A stretch of DNA of 64,000 bases from Stutzerimonas stutzeri (GTDB lineage: Bacteria; Pseudomonadota; Gammaproteobacteria; Pseudomonadales; Pseudomonadaceae): positions 1-64,000 of the forward strand of contig NZ_JAMOHY010000011.1 in NCBI RefSeq assembly GCF_024448695.1, in the 5' to 3' direction. This document shows positions 21,776 to 35,172 of the stretch, piece after piece. A model generated the notes under the pieces. The model had not been told where the DNA came from. It did not search any database and saw nothing but the letters and a program-made list of their open reading frames with translations. Position 1 is the stretch's first letter. Each line of letters starts with the position of its first letter. The position numbers and the translations under genes are program-made.

Positions 21776-21925
21776 TTAAGCGGCTAGCGCCGCCGGGGGA
21801 AAGCGAAGATGCCATTGCGCACCAGGCGGCAATAGCGCAACGCCCACGGATTCGAAGAAACCGCAGAAGCTGTATTGAGACGGGAGCGTAGTCTACTGGA
21901 AAGACCCCATCAGCTCAAACACGCA

Positions 21926-23209
21926 TCACGCCGGTGGCGTCCAGACGAGCGACGCCCGCGCCACATCAAGCTGCGGCATATTGGCGACGGCTATCAACTC
22001 ACCATTAAGGTAGAGCAGCGGCAAGCGCGAACGGGCGAATCCGGGAACCGCCACCTCATTCAGCAGGCGTTTCAGATCACGTCGACCACGGCCAGGCAAG
22101 CACATCGCCTCGCCACCCTGTCGATAACGAACCTCGAATATTCCCTGCCTTGCCCCCTCAAGCCTGACCAGGCCATTGCCGGGCAGCATCAAGGCTGAAG
22201 ACGTGTCCTGCCAGGCAAATACACCTGCAACAGGCTCAAGCCAAGCCCCGGAGAGCCACCAAACGCGCCCTCCTGCCCGATGCAGCTCCCCGCCAGCCAG
22301 ACGCCAGCATGGCGAAGCATCCGCGACAGCATCGCGCAGTGACTGCCAGCCCGCCCAATGGTCAGTGTCCGGCAAAGCGGTAAAAGGGACCAGCCAGTGA
22401 CGCAGCGCATTGCGCTGACGGGCCGGACTCAACGAACGCAGGATCTGCAAATCCAGGCTCGGCAGTGGCAACCAGGGCCAGTCACTCGACGCCCGAGCCG
22501 CCAGCAGATCCATCACGGCCAGCTCGTCGAGCAGTGACTGCGCCTCGCCCAGGTGCGCAGCGGCGCGCGCGATATTGCCCGACGCCTGCGGCCAGCGCTG
22601 CTGCAGCACCGGCACGATCTGATGGCGAAGATAATTGCGCGAATGGTCGAGACACTGATTGGAAGGGTCATTGATCCATTGCAGCTGATGCGCCGCAGCC
22701 CAACCCTCCAGCTCCGCCCTCCCCACCGCCAGCAACGGACGCAAGAGCAAGCCTGACCCCAGCACACGGCTTTCCGGCATGCCGGAAAGCCCGCGCACAC
22801 CGGAGCCGCGCAACAGACGAAACAGCAGGGTTTCCGCCTGATCGTCACGATGCTGCGCGGTCAGCAACAGCTCACCCTCCTCCAGAGCGGAGGCAAAGGC
22901 GGCATAACGCGCCTCACGTGCAGCACGTTCCTGGCTCGCACCAGGCGCAACCTGGACATGGACCACCTGCAATGGCACACCCAGCTGTCGGCAGAAGCGC
23001 TGACAGTGCTCCGGCCATGCGTCCGCCACAGACTGCAAACCATGATGGATATGGATCGCGGAAATCGGTGGAAACCGATGCCGTCCGGCAAGCTGCACCA
23101 AGGCATGCAGCAACACGGTGGAATCCAGTCCGCCTGAAAACGCAACGCGCCAGGCCGGCGCATCGAGCCAGGGTTTCAGAGAGGAAAGGAGGTGAGATTC
23201 AAGTGTCAT
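21926..23209 (-). CDS. tilS: tRNA(Ile)-lysidine synthase
   Basis: A protein of 427 residues with the PP-loop SGGLDST near residues 25-31, HIHHGLQ and QHRDDQAETLLFRLLRGSGVRGL, the characteristic TilS motifs, followed by the substrate-binding and C-terminal TilS domains (PGRGRRDLKRLLNE). It modifies cytidine 34 of the CAU-anticodon tRNA-Ile to lysidine, an essential step for reading AUA. It lies between accA and pyrG, its usual place in Pseudomonas. Confidence 0.94.
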   Translation of the reverse strand: MTLESHLLSSLKPWLDAPAWRVAFSGGLDSTVLLHALVQLAGRHRFPPISAIHIHHGLQSVADAWPEHCQRFCRQLGVPLQVVHVQVAPGASQERAAREARYAAFASALEEGELLLTAQHRDDQAETLLFRLLRGSGVRGLSGMPESRVLGSGLLLRPLLAVGRAELEGWAAAHQLQWINDPSNQCLDHSRNYLRHQIVPVLQQRWPQASGNIARAAAHLGEAQSLLDELAVMDLLAARASSDWPWLPLPSLDLQILRSLSPARQRNALRHWLVPFTALPDTDHWAGWQSLRDAVADASPCWRLAGGELHRAGGRVWWLSGAWLEPVAGVFAWQDTSSALMLPGNGLVRLEGARQGIFEVRYRQGGEAMCLPGRGRRDLKRLLNEVAVPGFARSRLPLLYLNGELIAVANMPQLDVARASLVWTPPA

Positions 23210-23276
23210 GCTCGCACCCTCGGGAAACGGCGGGACACCAAAATGGAACCGCCCGCACGCCCAAACCGAGCCTGGA

Positions 23277-23304
23277 AAGAAAAACGGCGGACCGAGGCCC
23301 GCCG
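23277..23304 (-). terminator. Terminator behind accA
   Basis: On the minus strand CGGCGGGCC (23304-23296) pairs with GG-CCGCCG (23293-23285), with one mismatch, around a short loop, and is followed by TTTTTCTTT. It lies about 20 bases past the accA stop and before tilS. Confidence 0.75.
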
Positions 23305-23325
23305 CTTCTCGTCATACCGCTAAGC

Positions 23326-24276
23326 TCAAGCGATACCGTAGCTCATCAGGCGCGCGTAACGACGCGCCAGCAGCGCATCCGCATCGAACCCTTTAAGCAT
23401 CTCGAGCTGCGAAGTCAGTGCTTCGCGAACAGACGCGGCAGTCGCCACCGGATTGCGATGAGCACCACCTAGCGGCTCGGGAATGACCTGATCGACGATA
23501 CCCAGATTTTGCAGACGCTCAGCCGTCACACCCATGGCATCTGCCGCTTCCGGCGCCTTGTCCGCCGTGCGCCAGAGAATCGAGGCACAGCCTTCCGGCG
23601 AAATCACCGCATAGGTGGAGTACTGCAGCATGTTCAGCTGGTCGCAGACACCGATGGCCAGCGCACCACCGGAACCACCTTCACCGATGACAGTGGCGAT
23701 GATCGGCGTTTTCAGCCGCGCCATCACGCGCAGGTTCCAGGCGATGGCTTCGCTCTGGTTGCGCTCTTCGGCGTCGATCCCAGGATAAGCGCCGGGCGTG
23801 TCGATGAAGGTCAGGATCGGCATCTTGAAGCGCTCGGCCATCTCCATCAGACGGCAGGCCTTGCGGTAGCCTTCGGGGCGCGGCATGCCGAAGTTGCGGC
23901 GAACCTTCTCGCGCACTTCGCGACCCTTCTGATGGCCGATGATCATCACCGGCTCGCCGTTCAGACGTGCGGTACCGCCGACGATGGCGGCATCGTCGGA
24001 GAAGTGCCGATCGCCGTGCAATTCCTCGAACTCGGTGAACAGATGCTTGATGTAATCGAGGGTATAGGGCCGCTGCGGGTGCCGGGCCAAACGTGCGATC
24101 TGCCAGCTGGTCAGATTGCCGAAGATGCTCTCGGTGAGCGACTCGCTCTTGTCCTGCAGGCGGGTGATTTCATCGCCAATGTTCAGCGAATTGTCATTAC
24201 CAACCAGGCGCAACTCTTCGATCTTGGCTTGCAGGTCGGCGATCGGCTGTTCGAAATCGAGAAAATTCGGGTTCAT
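23326..24276 (-). CDS. accA: Acetyl-CoA carboxylase carboxyltransferase subunit alpha
   Basis: A protein of 316 residues starting [16 protein letters not shown], the N-terminus of Pseudomonas AccA; an ATG two codons earlier (24282) lacks a better ribosome binding site. Visible family motifs are [18 protein letters not shown], the oxyanion-hole region [19 protein letters not shown] and [18 protein letters not shown]. With AccD it transfers the carboxyl group from biotin to acetyl-CoA, the first step of fatty acid synthesis. It sits downstream of dnaE, as in other gammaproteobacteria. Confidence 0.96.
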   Translation of the reverse strand: MNPNFLDFEQPIADLQAKIEELRLVGNDNSLNIGDEITRLQDKSESLTESIFGNLTSWQIARLARHPQRPYTLDYIKHLFTEFEELHGDRHFSDDAAIVGGTARLNGEPVMIIGHQKGREVREKVRRNFGMPRPEGYRKACRLMEMAERFKMPILTFIDTPGAYPGIDAEERNQSEAIAWNLRVMARLKTPIIATVIGEGGSGGALAIGVCDQLNMLQYSTYAVISPEGCASILWRTADKAPEAADAMGVTAERLQNLGIVDQVIPEPLGGAHRNPVATAASVREALTSQLEMLKGFDADALLARRYARLMSYGIA

Positions 24277-24362
24277 AGTCATCCGTCATGCGTCGACGGC
24301 CGGGGGGCCGGGAAGCTGTTCCGTTTTTTGCGCCCTACCTTACGGGACGGACGCATTCAGGT

Positions 24363-24379
24363 CGAACAAAAAATGTTCG
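24363..24379. promoter_or_regulatory. Palindrome CGAACA-N5-TGTTCG upstream of accA
   Basis: CGAACA at 24363-24368 and TGTTCG at 24374-24379 form a perfect inverted repeat around five A residues. It lies about 90 bases before the accA start, in the 188-base dnaE-accA gap. It could be an operator in an accA promoter or a small hairpin. No regulator can be named. Confidence 0.3.
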
Positions 24380-24464
24380 CAATCATGACTCGATCAAGAT
24401 CGGGTCGCTTGGGTAGTGGCCGGGTCATGCGCCAGTTTTCCTGGCGATAACTCGATGCTGGCCG

Positions 24465-27986
<3,522 letters not shown>

Positions 27987-28066
27987 GGACGAACCTTGAG
28001 CTGGTGAAACGACAAGCCGGGGATTGTACCGGGCCGTGCCAGAAACCACAGCCGCCGGTGGCGAAT

Positions 28067-28693
28067 CTAGGCTACGCCGCACCCTTGGCTTTGAGCCATT
28101 GCCTGCAACGCCATCCGCACCGGCGCAAAACTGCGCCGATGGATCGACGTAGCGCCCAGGCGATGCAGTGCTTCGAGGTGAGCAGGCGTCGGGTATCCCT
28201 TGTGGCCAGCCAGGCCGTATCCGGGGTAGAGAAGATCCAGCGCCTGCATCTCGCGGTCGCGACTAACCTTGGCCAGGATCGAGGCGGCGGCGATGGCGGG
28301 CACCTGACTGTCACCCTGAATCACCGGCGCACAAGGCACATCAAGCTGCGGGCAACGATTGCCATCGATCAGTGCCAGCTTTGGTGTAACGCTCAACCCT
28401 TCCACAGCGCGCTGCATGGCCAGCATGGTGGCGTGGAGGATATTGAGACGGTCGATCTCCTCGACATCGGCACGTGCGATGCACCAAGCCAGAGCCTTTT
28501 CGCGAATTTCGTCGAACAGCGCTTCGCGCCGGGCCTCGCTGAGCTTCTTGGAGTCGTTGAGACCGGCGATGGGGCGCCGTGGATCGAGAATCACAGCGGC
28601 GGTGACCACGGGACCACAGAGCGGTCCACGACCCACCTCATCGACGCCGGCAACCAGCTCTTCGACCAGCGCGAAATCGAGTCCCAGTTGCAT
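28067..28693 (-). CDS. rnhB: Ribonuclease HII
   Basis: A protein of 208 residues. The active-site Asp-Glu pair is in [21 protein letters not shown] near residues 15-35; [13 protein letters not shown] and the later IDGNRCP segment and [15 protein letters not shown] carry the other acidic residues. It removes single ribonucleotides and RNA of RNA-DNA hybrids. Its start shares one base with the lpxB stop (TGATG), so the two are translationally coupled. In P. aeruginosa another gene lies between rnhB and dnaE; here the gap is 80 bases. Confidence 0.95.
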   Translation of the reverse strand: MQLGLDFALVEELVAGVDEVGRGPLCGPVVTAAVILDPRRPIAGLNDSKKLSEARREALFDEIREKALAWCIARADVEEIDRLNILHATMLAMQRAVEGLSVTPKLALIDGNRCPQLDVPCAPVIQGDSQVPAIAAASILAKVSRDREMQALDLLYPGYGLAGHKGYPTPAHLEALHRLGATSIHRRSFAPVRMALQAMAQSQGCGVA

Positions 28694-29826
28694 CAGCCAG
28701 CCTCAACCAGTTCAAGGACCGCCTGGGCAGCGCGATTTGAGGCGTCACGACGCAAGGTCCGATGAATGGCATCAAAACCTTCGGTTTGTACCTCGCCACG
28801 GGTCAGCAGGGGCGACAGCAATTGCGCCATGGCCTCCGGTGTCGCCGCATCCTGCAGCAGCTCGGGCACCAGCAGGCGTTGTGCGAGCAGGTTGGGAAGT
28901 GCGACGTATGGGCTTTTCACCATGCGTTTGAGAATGGCGAAGGTCAGCGGCGCAACGCTGTAAGCCACCACCATCGGGCGCTTGTACAGCAAGGCCTCGA
29001 GCGTTGCCGTACCGGAAGCGATCAGCACCGCATTGCATGCAGCGAGTGCCTCATGGGAGCGACCGTCGAGCAAGGTCAGCGGCAGGTCGCGCCCTGCCAG
29101 CATCTGCTCAAGCTGTGCCCGACGCTCGGGGTTCGCGCAAGGCATCACGAAATGAATGCCGGGGCGCATCGCCCGCAGGCGGTCAGCCGCATTCAGGAAC
29201 AGCTCTCCAAGCCGCCCGACTTCGCCACCGCGGCTGCCCGGCATCAGGGCTACGACCTGACCTTCCCGGGGCAGGTTGAGCGCGTCCCGTGCGGCATCGC
29301 GATCAGACTCCAGTGGAATGGCATCGGCCAGGGGATGTCCGACGAAGCAGACAGCCACCTGATGCTCGTCGTAGAACTTCGCCTCGAAGGGAAACAGGGT
29401 AAGCATCAGGTCGCAGGCAGCACGAATCTTCAGCACACGCTTCTGCCGCCAGGCCCACACCGAAGGGCTGACGTAATGCACGGTCTTGATACCGGCGCGC
29501 CGCAGCTTGAGGGCCAGATCCAGGTTGAAATCCGGCGCGTCGATGCCAATGAACACATCCGGGCGCAGCTCGCACAGCGTTTGTACCAGACGCTTGCGGC
29601 GCATCAGCAGTTCCGGCAGACGACCCAGCACCTCCACCAACCCCATCACGGACAGGCGCTCAAGCGGAAAATAGGAGACAAGCCCCTGGGCTTCCATGCG
29701 CGGCCCGCCGACTCCGACGAAGCGGATATCAGAATGTTTTGCCCTGAGCGCTTGCATCAGGCCCGCACCGAGGATGTCACCTGAAGCCTCACCGGCGACC
29801 AGCGCCACTACCAGAGGTCTGGACAT
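28693..29826 (-). CDS. lpxB: Lipid-A-disaccharide synthase
   Basis: A protein of 377 residues from the ATG at 29826 ([20 protein letters not shown]), which is the family N-terminus; the frame is open further upstream into lpxA without conserved content. [24 protein letters not shown] near 120-133 and [13 protein letters not shown] near 190 are LpxB hallmarks. It joins UDP-2,3-diacylglucosamine and lipid X into the disaccharide core of lipid A. It follows lpxA after one base. Confidence 0.95.
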   Translation of the reverse strand: MSRPLVVALVAGEASGDILGAGLMQALRAKHSDIRFVGVGGPRMEAQGLVSYFPLERLSVMGLVEVLGRLPELLMRRKRLVQTLCELRPDVFIGIDAPDFNLDLALKLRRAGIKTVHYVSPSVWAWRQKRVLKIRAACDLMLTLFPFEAKFYDEHQVAVCFVGHPLADAIPLESDRDAARDALNLPREGQVVALMPGSRGGEVGRLGELFLNAADRLRAMRPGIHFVMPCANPERRAQLEQMLAGRDLPLTLLDGRSHEALAACNAVLIASGTATLEALLYKRPMVVAYSVAPLTFAILKRMVKSPYVALPNLLAQRLLVPELLQDAATPEAMAQLLSPLLTRGEVQTEGFDAIHRTLRRDASNRAAQAVLELVEAG

Positions 29827-29827
29827 A

Positions 29828-30604
29828 TCAGCGGGTAATACCACGGCTGGAAGCCTGTATCGAGTCACGGAACAACGCCACCTCGGGGAAAGCAGCGGCA
29901 TCGCAGGCCAGCTCACCAAGCGCCTGCTCGACGGTCAGCCCCTTGCGGTAAACGACCTTGTAGGCGTTGCGCAGGGCGGCAATGGTTTCTGCACTGAAAC
30001 CGCGACGGCGCATGCCTTCGAAGTTCATGCTGCGCGCCGCTGCTGGATTGCCGAACACTGTGACGAAGGCGGGTACATCCTTGCCGATGGCAGTGCCCAT
30101 GCCGGAAAAACTGAAGGCGCCGATATGGCAGTACTGATGAACCAGGGTATAGCCGGAAAGAATCGCCCAATCACCCACATGCACATGACCGGCAAGCGCG
30201 GTGTTGTTGACCAGGATGCAGTGATTGGAAATGACGCTGTCGTGGCCAATATGTGCATAGGCCATGATCAGGTTGTGATCACCGATAGTGGTTTCGCTAC
30301 GGTCCTGCACAGTACCGCGGTGAATGGTCACCCCCTCGCGAATCACGTTGTGATCACCGATCACCAGGCGCGTCGGCTCGCCCTTGTACTTGAGATCAGG
30401 TGTGTCCTCACCTACCGAGGAAAACTGGTAGATGCGATTGTGACAACCGATTCGGGTCGGCCCCTTGATGACTACATGGGACGCAATCACGGTGCCCTCG
30501 CCGATCTCGACGTCCGGGCCGATGATCGACCAGGGTCCGACCTGAACGTCGTCGGCCAGCCGTGCGGCCGGGTCGACGATAGCGCGAGGGTCAATCAAGC
30601 TCAT
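29828..30604 (-). CDS. lpxA: UDP-N-acetylglucosamine acyltransferase
   Basis: A protein of 258 residues with left-handed beta-helix hexapeptide repeats through about residue 190 (for example [17 protein letters not shown]) and the catalytic His in the [18 protein letters not shown] region near 125. The helical C-terminal part with [11 protein letters not shown] is typical. It carries out the first acylation of lipid A synthesis. Its start overlaps the fabZ stop (ATGA), which fits the fabZ-lpxA-lpxB order known throughout gammaproteobacteria. Confidence 0.96.
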   Translation of the reverse strand: MSLIDPRAIVDPAARLADDVQVGPWSIIGPDVEIGEGTVIASHVVIKGPTRIGCHNRIYQFSSVGEDTPDLKYKGEPTRLVIGDHNVIREGVTIHRGTVQDRSETTIGDHNLIMAYAHIGHDSVISNHCILVNNTALAGHVHVGDWAILSGYTLVHQYCHIGAFSFSGMGTAIGKDVPAFVTVFGNPAAARSMNFEGMRRRGFSAETIAALRNAYKVVYRKGLTVEQALGELACDAAAFPEVALFRDSIQASSRGITR

Positions 30605-31041
30605 ATCTTCTGTTCCGCACAGATGATTTCAGCCGAGCATACAGGTTTGCCATCAACGCTGGCGCGACAATCGAATTTCCAGATTCCGCGTTTGGCGCTG
30701 AGGAAAGATGCCTCAAGCACAAGCTGGTCGCCTGGTACAACGGGCTGGCGAAAACGCAACTTGTCCGAGCCTACGAAGAAGTAAAGCGTGCCGTCAGCCG
30801 GCTTGGTGCTCATCATCTTGAAACCGAGCAGACCCGCCGCCTGAGCCATCGCCTCGATGATCAGAACGCCCGGCATGATGGGGTGCTGCGGGAAGTGACC
30901 GTTGAAGAACGGCTCATTGATAGTGACGTTCTTGTAGGCGCGAATACGCTTGCTGTCCATATCCAGCTCCACCACCCGATCAACCAGCAGGAAGGGGTAG
31001 CGGTGCGGAAGGTATTCGCGAATCTCGTTGATATCCATCAT
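30601..31041 (-). CDS. fabZ: 3-hydroxyacyl-ACP dehydratase FabZ
   Basis: A protein of 146 residues with a hot-dog fold. The catalytic His is in [20 protein letters not shown] near residues 47-66, which also carries the catalytic Glu; [10 protein letters not shown] stands before it. It dehydrates 3-hydroxyacyl-ACP in fatty acid elongation and competes with LpxA for 3-hydroxyacyl-ACP, which explains why the genes are kept together. About 100 bases separate it from lpxD; this gap contains a weak CCAGCC/GGCTGG hairpin and no gene. Confidence 0.95.
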   Translation of the reverse strand: MMDINEIREYLPHRYPFLLVDRVVELDMDSKRIRAYKNVTINEPFFNGHFPQHPIMPGVLIIEAMAQAAGLLGFKMMSTKPADGTLYFFVGSDKLRFRQPVVPGDQLVLEASFLSAKRGIWKFDCRASVDGKPVCSAEIICAEQKI

Positions 31042-31137
31042 GTAGGGAAAAGCCTGTAATGATTAGGGGAGCAGCACGCCATCACGGCTGTGCAGCCAGC
31101 CGGAAAGGATGGCTGGCAGGGCAATCAGAAGAAAGGA

Positions 31138-32196
31138 TCAGGCATCTGAAGTTGAATCTGCGTTCGGGGTCACGGCAGAAAGACGTTTTTCCACCTGTTG
31201 CAGACGGCGGGCCATATCGTCGAGGTGACGGATCCTGGCAGCGCTCTTGCGCCATTCGCCGGCTGGCTGCATGGCCGTCCCGGAGGAATAGCTGCCCGGC
31301 TCGGTGATTGACCGGGTCACCATGGTCATGCCGGTGATGAACACGTTGTCACACACCTCGATGTGCCCCACGAGGCCTGCACCACCGGCGATCATGCAAT
31401 TGCGCCCGACCTTGGTGCTCCCGGAAATTCCGGAGCAACCAGCCATGGCCGTGTTGTCACCGATCTGTACGTTGTGCGCGATCATGATCTGGTTATCCAG
31501 CTTTACACCGTTACCGATGACCGTATCGGACAGCGCTCCGCGGTCGATCGTGGTGTTGGCACCAATCTCGACGTCATCGCCGATACGTACGCCGCCGACC
31601 TGGGCAATCTTCTCCCAGCCGCCCCTTTCGTTGGCGAAACCGAAGCCTTCGCCACCGATTACCGCACCCGGCTGGATCACCACCCGCTCACCGATGCAGA
31701 CGTCGTGGCAGAGCGTCACGCGCGGAGCCAGACGACCGCCAGCCCCCACACGGCTACGCGCGCCGACAAACGACTGGGCACCAATCACCACATTCGCGCC
31801 TATCCATACGTCCGCCTCGATCACGACCTGAGCACCGATGCTGGCAGTCGGATCGATCTGTGCACTCGGGTCGATGACAGCGCTCGGATGAGCACCACAG
31901 GGCGCCTTGGGGCGCGTCTCGAACAGATGCGAGATGCGCGCGTAGGCAAGATAGGGATTGTCCACGAGCAGCGCGGCGCCGGCGTAGTCTTCGGCATCTT
32001 TCGGCTTGAGCAGCACAGCGCCAGCACGGGTACTGGCCAGATACTTGCGATACTGGGCGTTGGCCAGAAAGCTGAGCTGATGCGGGCCAGCGTCCTGCAA
32101 CGTGGCCAGACCGGATACCGATTGAGTCGCATCGCCACGCACTGTGGCGCCCAGCTGCCCGGCGAGTTCACCGAGCGTAAAGACTGTACCGTTCAT
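31138..32196 (-). CDS. lpxD: UDP-3-O-acylglucosamine N-acyltransferase
   Basis: A protein of 352 residues. An N-terminal uridine-binding domain ([17 protein letters not shown]) is followed by hexapeptide repeats from about residue 100 ([19 protein letters not shown]) with the catalytic His in [18 protein letters not shown] near 235-250. A C-terminal helix ([15 protein letters not shown]) closes it. It adds the second acyl chain of lipid A. Its ATG shares one base with the skp stop (TAATG). Confidence 0.95.
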   Translation of the reverse strand: MNGTVFTLGELAGQLGATVRGDATQSVSGLATLQDAGPHQLSFLANAQYRKYLASTRAGAVLLKPKDAEDYAGAALLVDNPYLAYARISHLFETRPKAPCGAHPSAVIDPSAQIDPTASIGAQVVIEADVWIGANVVIGAQSFVGARSRVGAGGRLAPRVTLCHDVCIGERVVIQPGAVIGGEGFGFANERGGWEKIAQVGGVRIGDDVEIGANTTIDRGALSDTVIGNGVKLDNQIMIAHNVQIGDNTAMAGCSGISGSTKVGRNCMIAGGAGLVGHIEVCDNVFITGMTMVTRSITEPGSYSSGTAMQPAGEWRKSAARIRHLDDMARRLQQVEKRLSAVTPNADSTSDA

Positions 32197-32699
32197 TAGC
32201 GCAGCTGATTCATGCGCTCGATGACCTGGCGGGTAATATCAAGCTGGGGTTTGACATCGACCACCGCCCCACGCTCCAGTACCAGATCGTAGTCGCCTTT
32301 CTTGATGACTTCCTCGACAGCCTTGTCCAGCTTCGGCTTGAGCTGCTTGAGCATGTCGCGGTCAGCCGAAGCCTTGGACTCATTGAGTTCCTTGGAGAGG
32401 AACTGGAAATCACGGGCCTTCTGCTTGAATTCCAGCTCGAGGCGCTCACGCTCGGCCTGCTGCATCTTGTCACCGTCCTTGCCGAGACGGTCCTGAATGC
32501 GCTTGGCATCGTTTTCAAGCCCTTTGAGCTTGTCCAGCTGGGGGCCGAATTTCTTTTCCGCATCGACCGAATAACGCTTGGCGGCGTCCGATTCCAGCAA
32601 TGCCATCTGATAGTTCAGCACTGCGATCTTCATGTCGGCAAATGCAGGGGCTGCCACCAGTGCAGCAGCAACGAAAAGCAGTTGGGTCAACTTACGCAC
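32196..32699 (-). CDS. skp: Periplasmic chaperone Skp (OmpH)
   Basis: A protein of 167 residues if translation starts at the GTG at 32699 (VRKLTQLLF), which has GAGTGG about 9 bases upstream and gives the usual family length; the GTG at 32711 would add four residues. A signal peptide ends at AFA near residue 22. The mature part starts [19 protein letters not shown] and continues as a long charged coiled coil (about 50-120), the tentacles that hold unfolded outer-membrane proteins. It lies between bamA and lpxD, its standard position. Confidence 0.92.
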   Translation of the reverse strand: MRKLTQLLFVAAALVAAPAFADMKIAVLNYQMALLESDAAKRYSVDAEKKFGPQLDKLKGLENDAKRIQDRLGKDGDKMQQAERERLELEFKQKARDFQFLSKELNESKASADRDMLKQLKPKLDKAVEEVIKKGDYDLVLERGAVVDVKPQLDITRQVIERMNQLR

Positions 32700-32749
32700 G
32701 GTATATACCACTCTTGAAAGAAAACCCTGGAGCGAGACGCTCCAGGTCG

Positions 32750-35104
32750 TTAAAAGGTTTGTCCCAGCGAGAACTGGAATACTTGGGTATCGGCATCATC
32801 AGGCTTGACCACGGGCATTGCCAGACTGAAGCTCAGCGGGCCCATGGCGGTAATCCAGGTCAGCCCCACCCCGACCGAACTGGCCATGTCGCCAAAGTCG
32901 ATGTCGCTGCAACTGGACGAGGAGCCAGACGGGCAGTTGGTGTTGTACACGTTACCCACGTCCCAGAACACGGAAGTCCGCAGCGAGCGCTGATCCTTGA
33001 CGAAAGGCATCGGGAAGAGCACTTCCAGGCCACCCTGGACCAGCACGTTACCGCCGTAGGGCAGCTCATCCTGATCAGGGTCAGCTATAGTTCCTGGCTT
33101 GGTGCCATCGCTCGGGGTACTACGAGGTCCAAGGCTGCTGTCCTCGAAGCCGCGCACCGAGTTGAAACCACCGGCGTAGTAGTGCTCGTAGAACGGCAGG
33201 GCCGAGGTGGAACCATAGGCATCGCCATAGCCCAGGCGGGTATGCATACGCAGGGTGTAGTTCTGGGTCACAGGCACGAACAGCTGGCCGCTGTAATCGA
33301 GCTTGTAGAAGGACAGATCACTGCCCGGAATGGTGGTTTCAAGCACCAGGCTCTGGGAGTGACCACGGGTCGCCAGCACGCCACGGTTGAGCGTCGATTC
33401 CGACCAGCCTACCGAGGCCTTGAAGTTGAGGAAGCTATCGCCTTCCTCTTCCATGAAATCGAAGATTTCATGAACGGTGTAACGACCGGTATCCAGGTCG
33501 TCCTGCTGCACTGACAGGCCGAAGGACAGACGCGACGTCTCGCTGATCGGATAGCCGATATTCATGCCACCGCCCAGGCTGTCCACGGAATAACTGGACA
33601 CGTCGTAGTCCAGCTCGTCGTAATCGGTGGTGCGGTAGAAGGCGTTGTAGCCCAGGCTGACGCCATCTTCGGTCCAGTAGGGGTCGACAAAGCCGAAGTT
33701 GTAACGCGACTGGTATTCGCTGCGGGTCAGGCCAATGCTGACGCGATTACCGGTACCAAGGAAGTTGTTCTGGCTGATGGAGCCGCCGAGAATCAGACCG
33801 GCATTCTGGGCAAAACCGATGCTCGCCATGATCGAGCCAGACGGTTGCTCCTCGACGCTGTAGTTGACGTCGATCTGATCATCGGTGCCAGGCACCTGCG
33901 GCGTTTCAACGTTGACTTCCTTGAAGAAGCCCAGACGTTCAAGACGGGTCTTGGACTGGTCGATCAGATAAGTCGAGGCCCAGCCACCTTCCATCTGGCG
34001 CATTTCGCGACGCAGCACTTCGTCTTCGGTCTTGGTGTTGCCACGGAAGTTGATGCGGTTGACATAGGCGCGCTTGCCGGGATCGACCACGAAGGTGATC
34101 GAGACGGTGTTGTCCTCGTCATTGGCTTCGGGAATGCCGTTGACGTTGGCAAAGGTGTATCCCTCGTTGCCCAGACGCCGCGTAATCAGCTCCGACGTGG
34201 TGGTCATGACCTTGCGTGAAAAGACCTGGCCTTCCTTCGCCAGCAGCAGTGCCTGCAATTCTTCCTGGGGGACTTTCAGGTCCCCGCTCAACTTGACGTC
34301 GCTGACGGTATAGCGGTCGCCTTCGTCGATGTTTACCGTGACGTAGACGTCTTTCTTGTCCGGCGTAATGGATACCTGGGTAGAGGTGATATCCATATTG
34401 ATGTAGCCGCGGTCCAGGTAGTAGGAACGCAGGCGCTCCAAGTCGCCGGAAAGTTTTTCACGTGCATATTTGTCGTCGTTGCGGAAGAACGACAGCCAGT
34501 TGCTGGTCTTCAACTCGAACAGGTCGGTCAGGTCATCATCGGCAAAGACCGTATTGCCCACGACGTTGATGTGCTTGATCGCGGCAACCGAGCCTTCGTT
34601 GATGGTGATCTTCAACGCGACGCGGTTGCGCGGTTGCGGTACGGCTTCGGTTTCGATGGTGGCCGAGTAACGGCCCTGGGCCACATACTGACGCTGCAAT
34701 TCGTTGCGCACGCCTTCAAGGGTGGCGCGCTGGAAAATCTCACCTTCGGCGAGACCCGACTGCTGCAAGCCGGAAAGCAGATCTTCGGTTTTGATCGCCT
34801 TGTTTCCTTCGATTTCGATACCGGAAATCGAAGGCCGCTCTACTACGCTGATAACCAGCACATCGCCTTCCCGGCCCAGCTGAATGTCCTCGAAGAAACC
34901 GGTGCGGAACAGCGCACGGGTCGCATCTACCAGACGACGGTCATCGGCAGCCTGGCCGACGTTCAGCGGCAGAGCGCCAAAGACACTGCCGGCGGAAACC
35001 CGCTGCAGGCCGTTGACGCGTATATCGGAGATGGTGAAGGACTCGGCGTGAACTTCGGCAATCATCAGTGCGGATATCACCGCAGGTAGCAGCAGACGTT
35101 TCAT
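32750..35104 (-). CDS. bamA: Outer membrane protein assembly factor BamA
   Basis: A protein of 784 residues from the ATG at 35104, with AAAGGA in front. A signal peptide (MKRLLLPAVI...AEVHA) is followed by five POTRA domains (about 22-420; the first begins FTISDIRVNGLQRVSAGSVF) and a 16-stranded barrel of the Omp85 family. The VRGF motif on loop 6 lies near residues 646-649 (GGFNSVRGFED), and the last strand ends in Phe (QFSLGQTF). It inserts beta-barrel proteins into the outer membrane, helped by Skp, encoded next. It is known as Opr86 in P. aeruginosa. Confidence 0.97.
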   Translation of the reverse strand: MKRLLLPAVISALMIAEVHAESFTISDIRVNGLQRVSAGSVFGALPLNVGQAADDRRLVDATRALFRTGFFEDIQLGREGDVLVISVVERPSISGIEIEGNKAIKTEDLLSGLQQSGLAEGEIFQRATLEGVRNELQRQYVAQGRYSATIETEAVPQPRNRVALKITINEGSVAAIKHINVVGNTVFADDDLTDLFELKTSNWLSFFRNDDKYAREKLSGDLERLRSYYLDRGYINMDITSTQVSITPDKKDVYVTVNIDEGDRYTVSDVKLSGDLKVPQEELQALLLAKEGQVFSRKVMTTTSELITRRLGNEGYTFANVNGIPEANDEDNTVSITFVVDPGKRAYVNRINFRGNTKTEDEVLRREMRQMEGGWASTYLIDQSKTRLERLGFFKEVNVETPQVPGTDDQIDVNYSVEEQPSGSIMASIGFAQNAGLILGGSISQNNFLGTGNRVSIGLTRSEYQSRYNFGFVDPYWTEDGVSLGYNAFYRTTDYDELDYDVSSYSVDSLGGGMNIGYPISETSRLSFGLSVQQDDLDTGRYTVHEIFDFMEEEGDSFLNFKASVGWSESTLNRGVLATRGHSQSLVLETTIPGSDLSFYKLDYSGQLFVPVTQNYTLRMHTRLGYGDAYGSTSALPFYEHYYAGGFNSVRGFEDSSLGPRSTPSDGTKPGTIADPDQDELPYGGNVLVQGGLEVLFPMPFVKDQRSLRTSVFWDVGNVYNTNCPSGSSSSCSDIDFGDMASSVGVGLTWITAMGPLSFSLAMPVVKPDDADTQVFQFSLGQTF

Positions 35105-35172
35105 GAAGTCCTTTCTTTTCAAACCTGAAAATTGAACCTGCGCAGGGCGCGGCGACATCAAGTTATAGGCGA

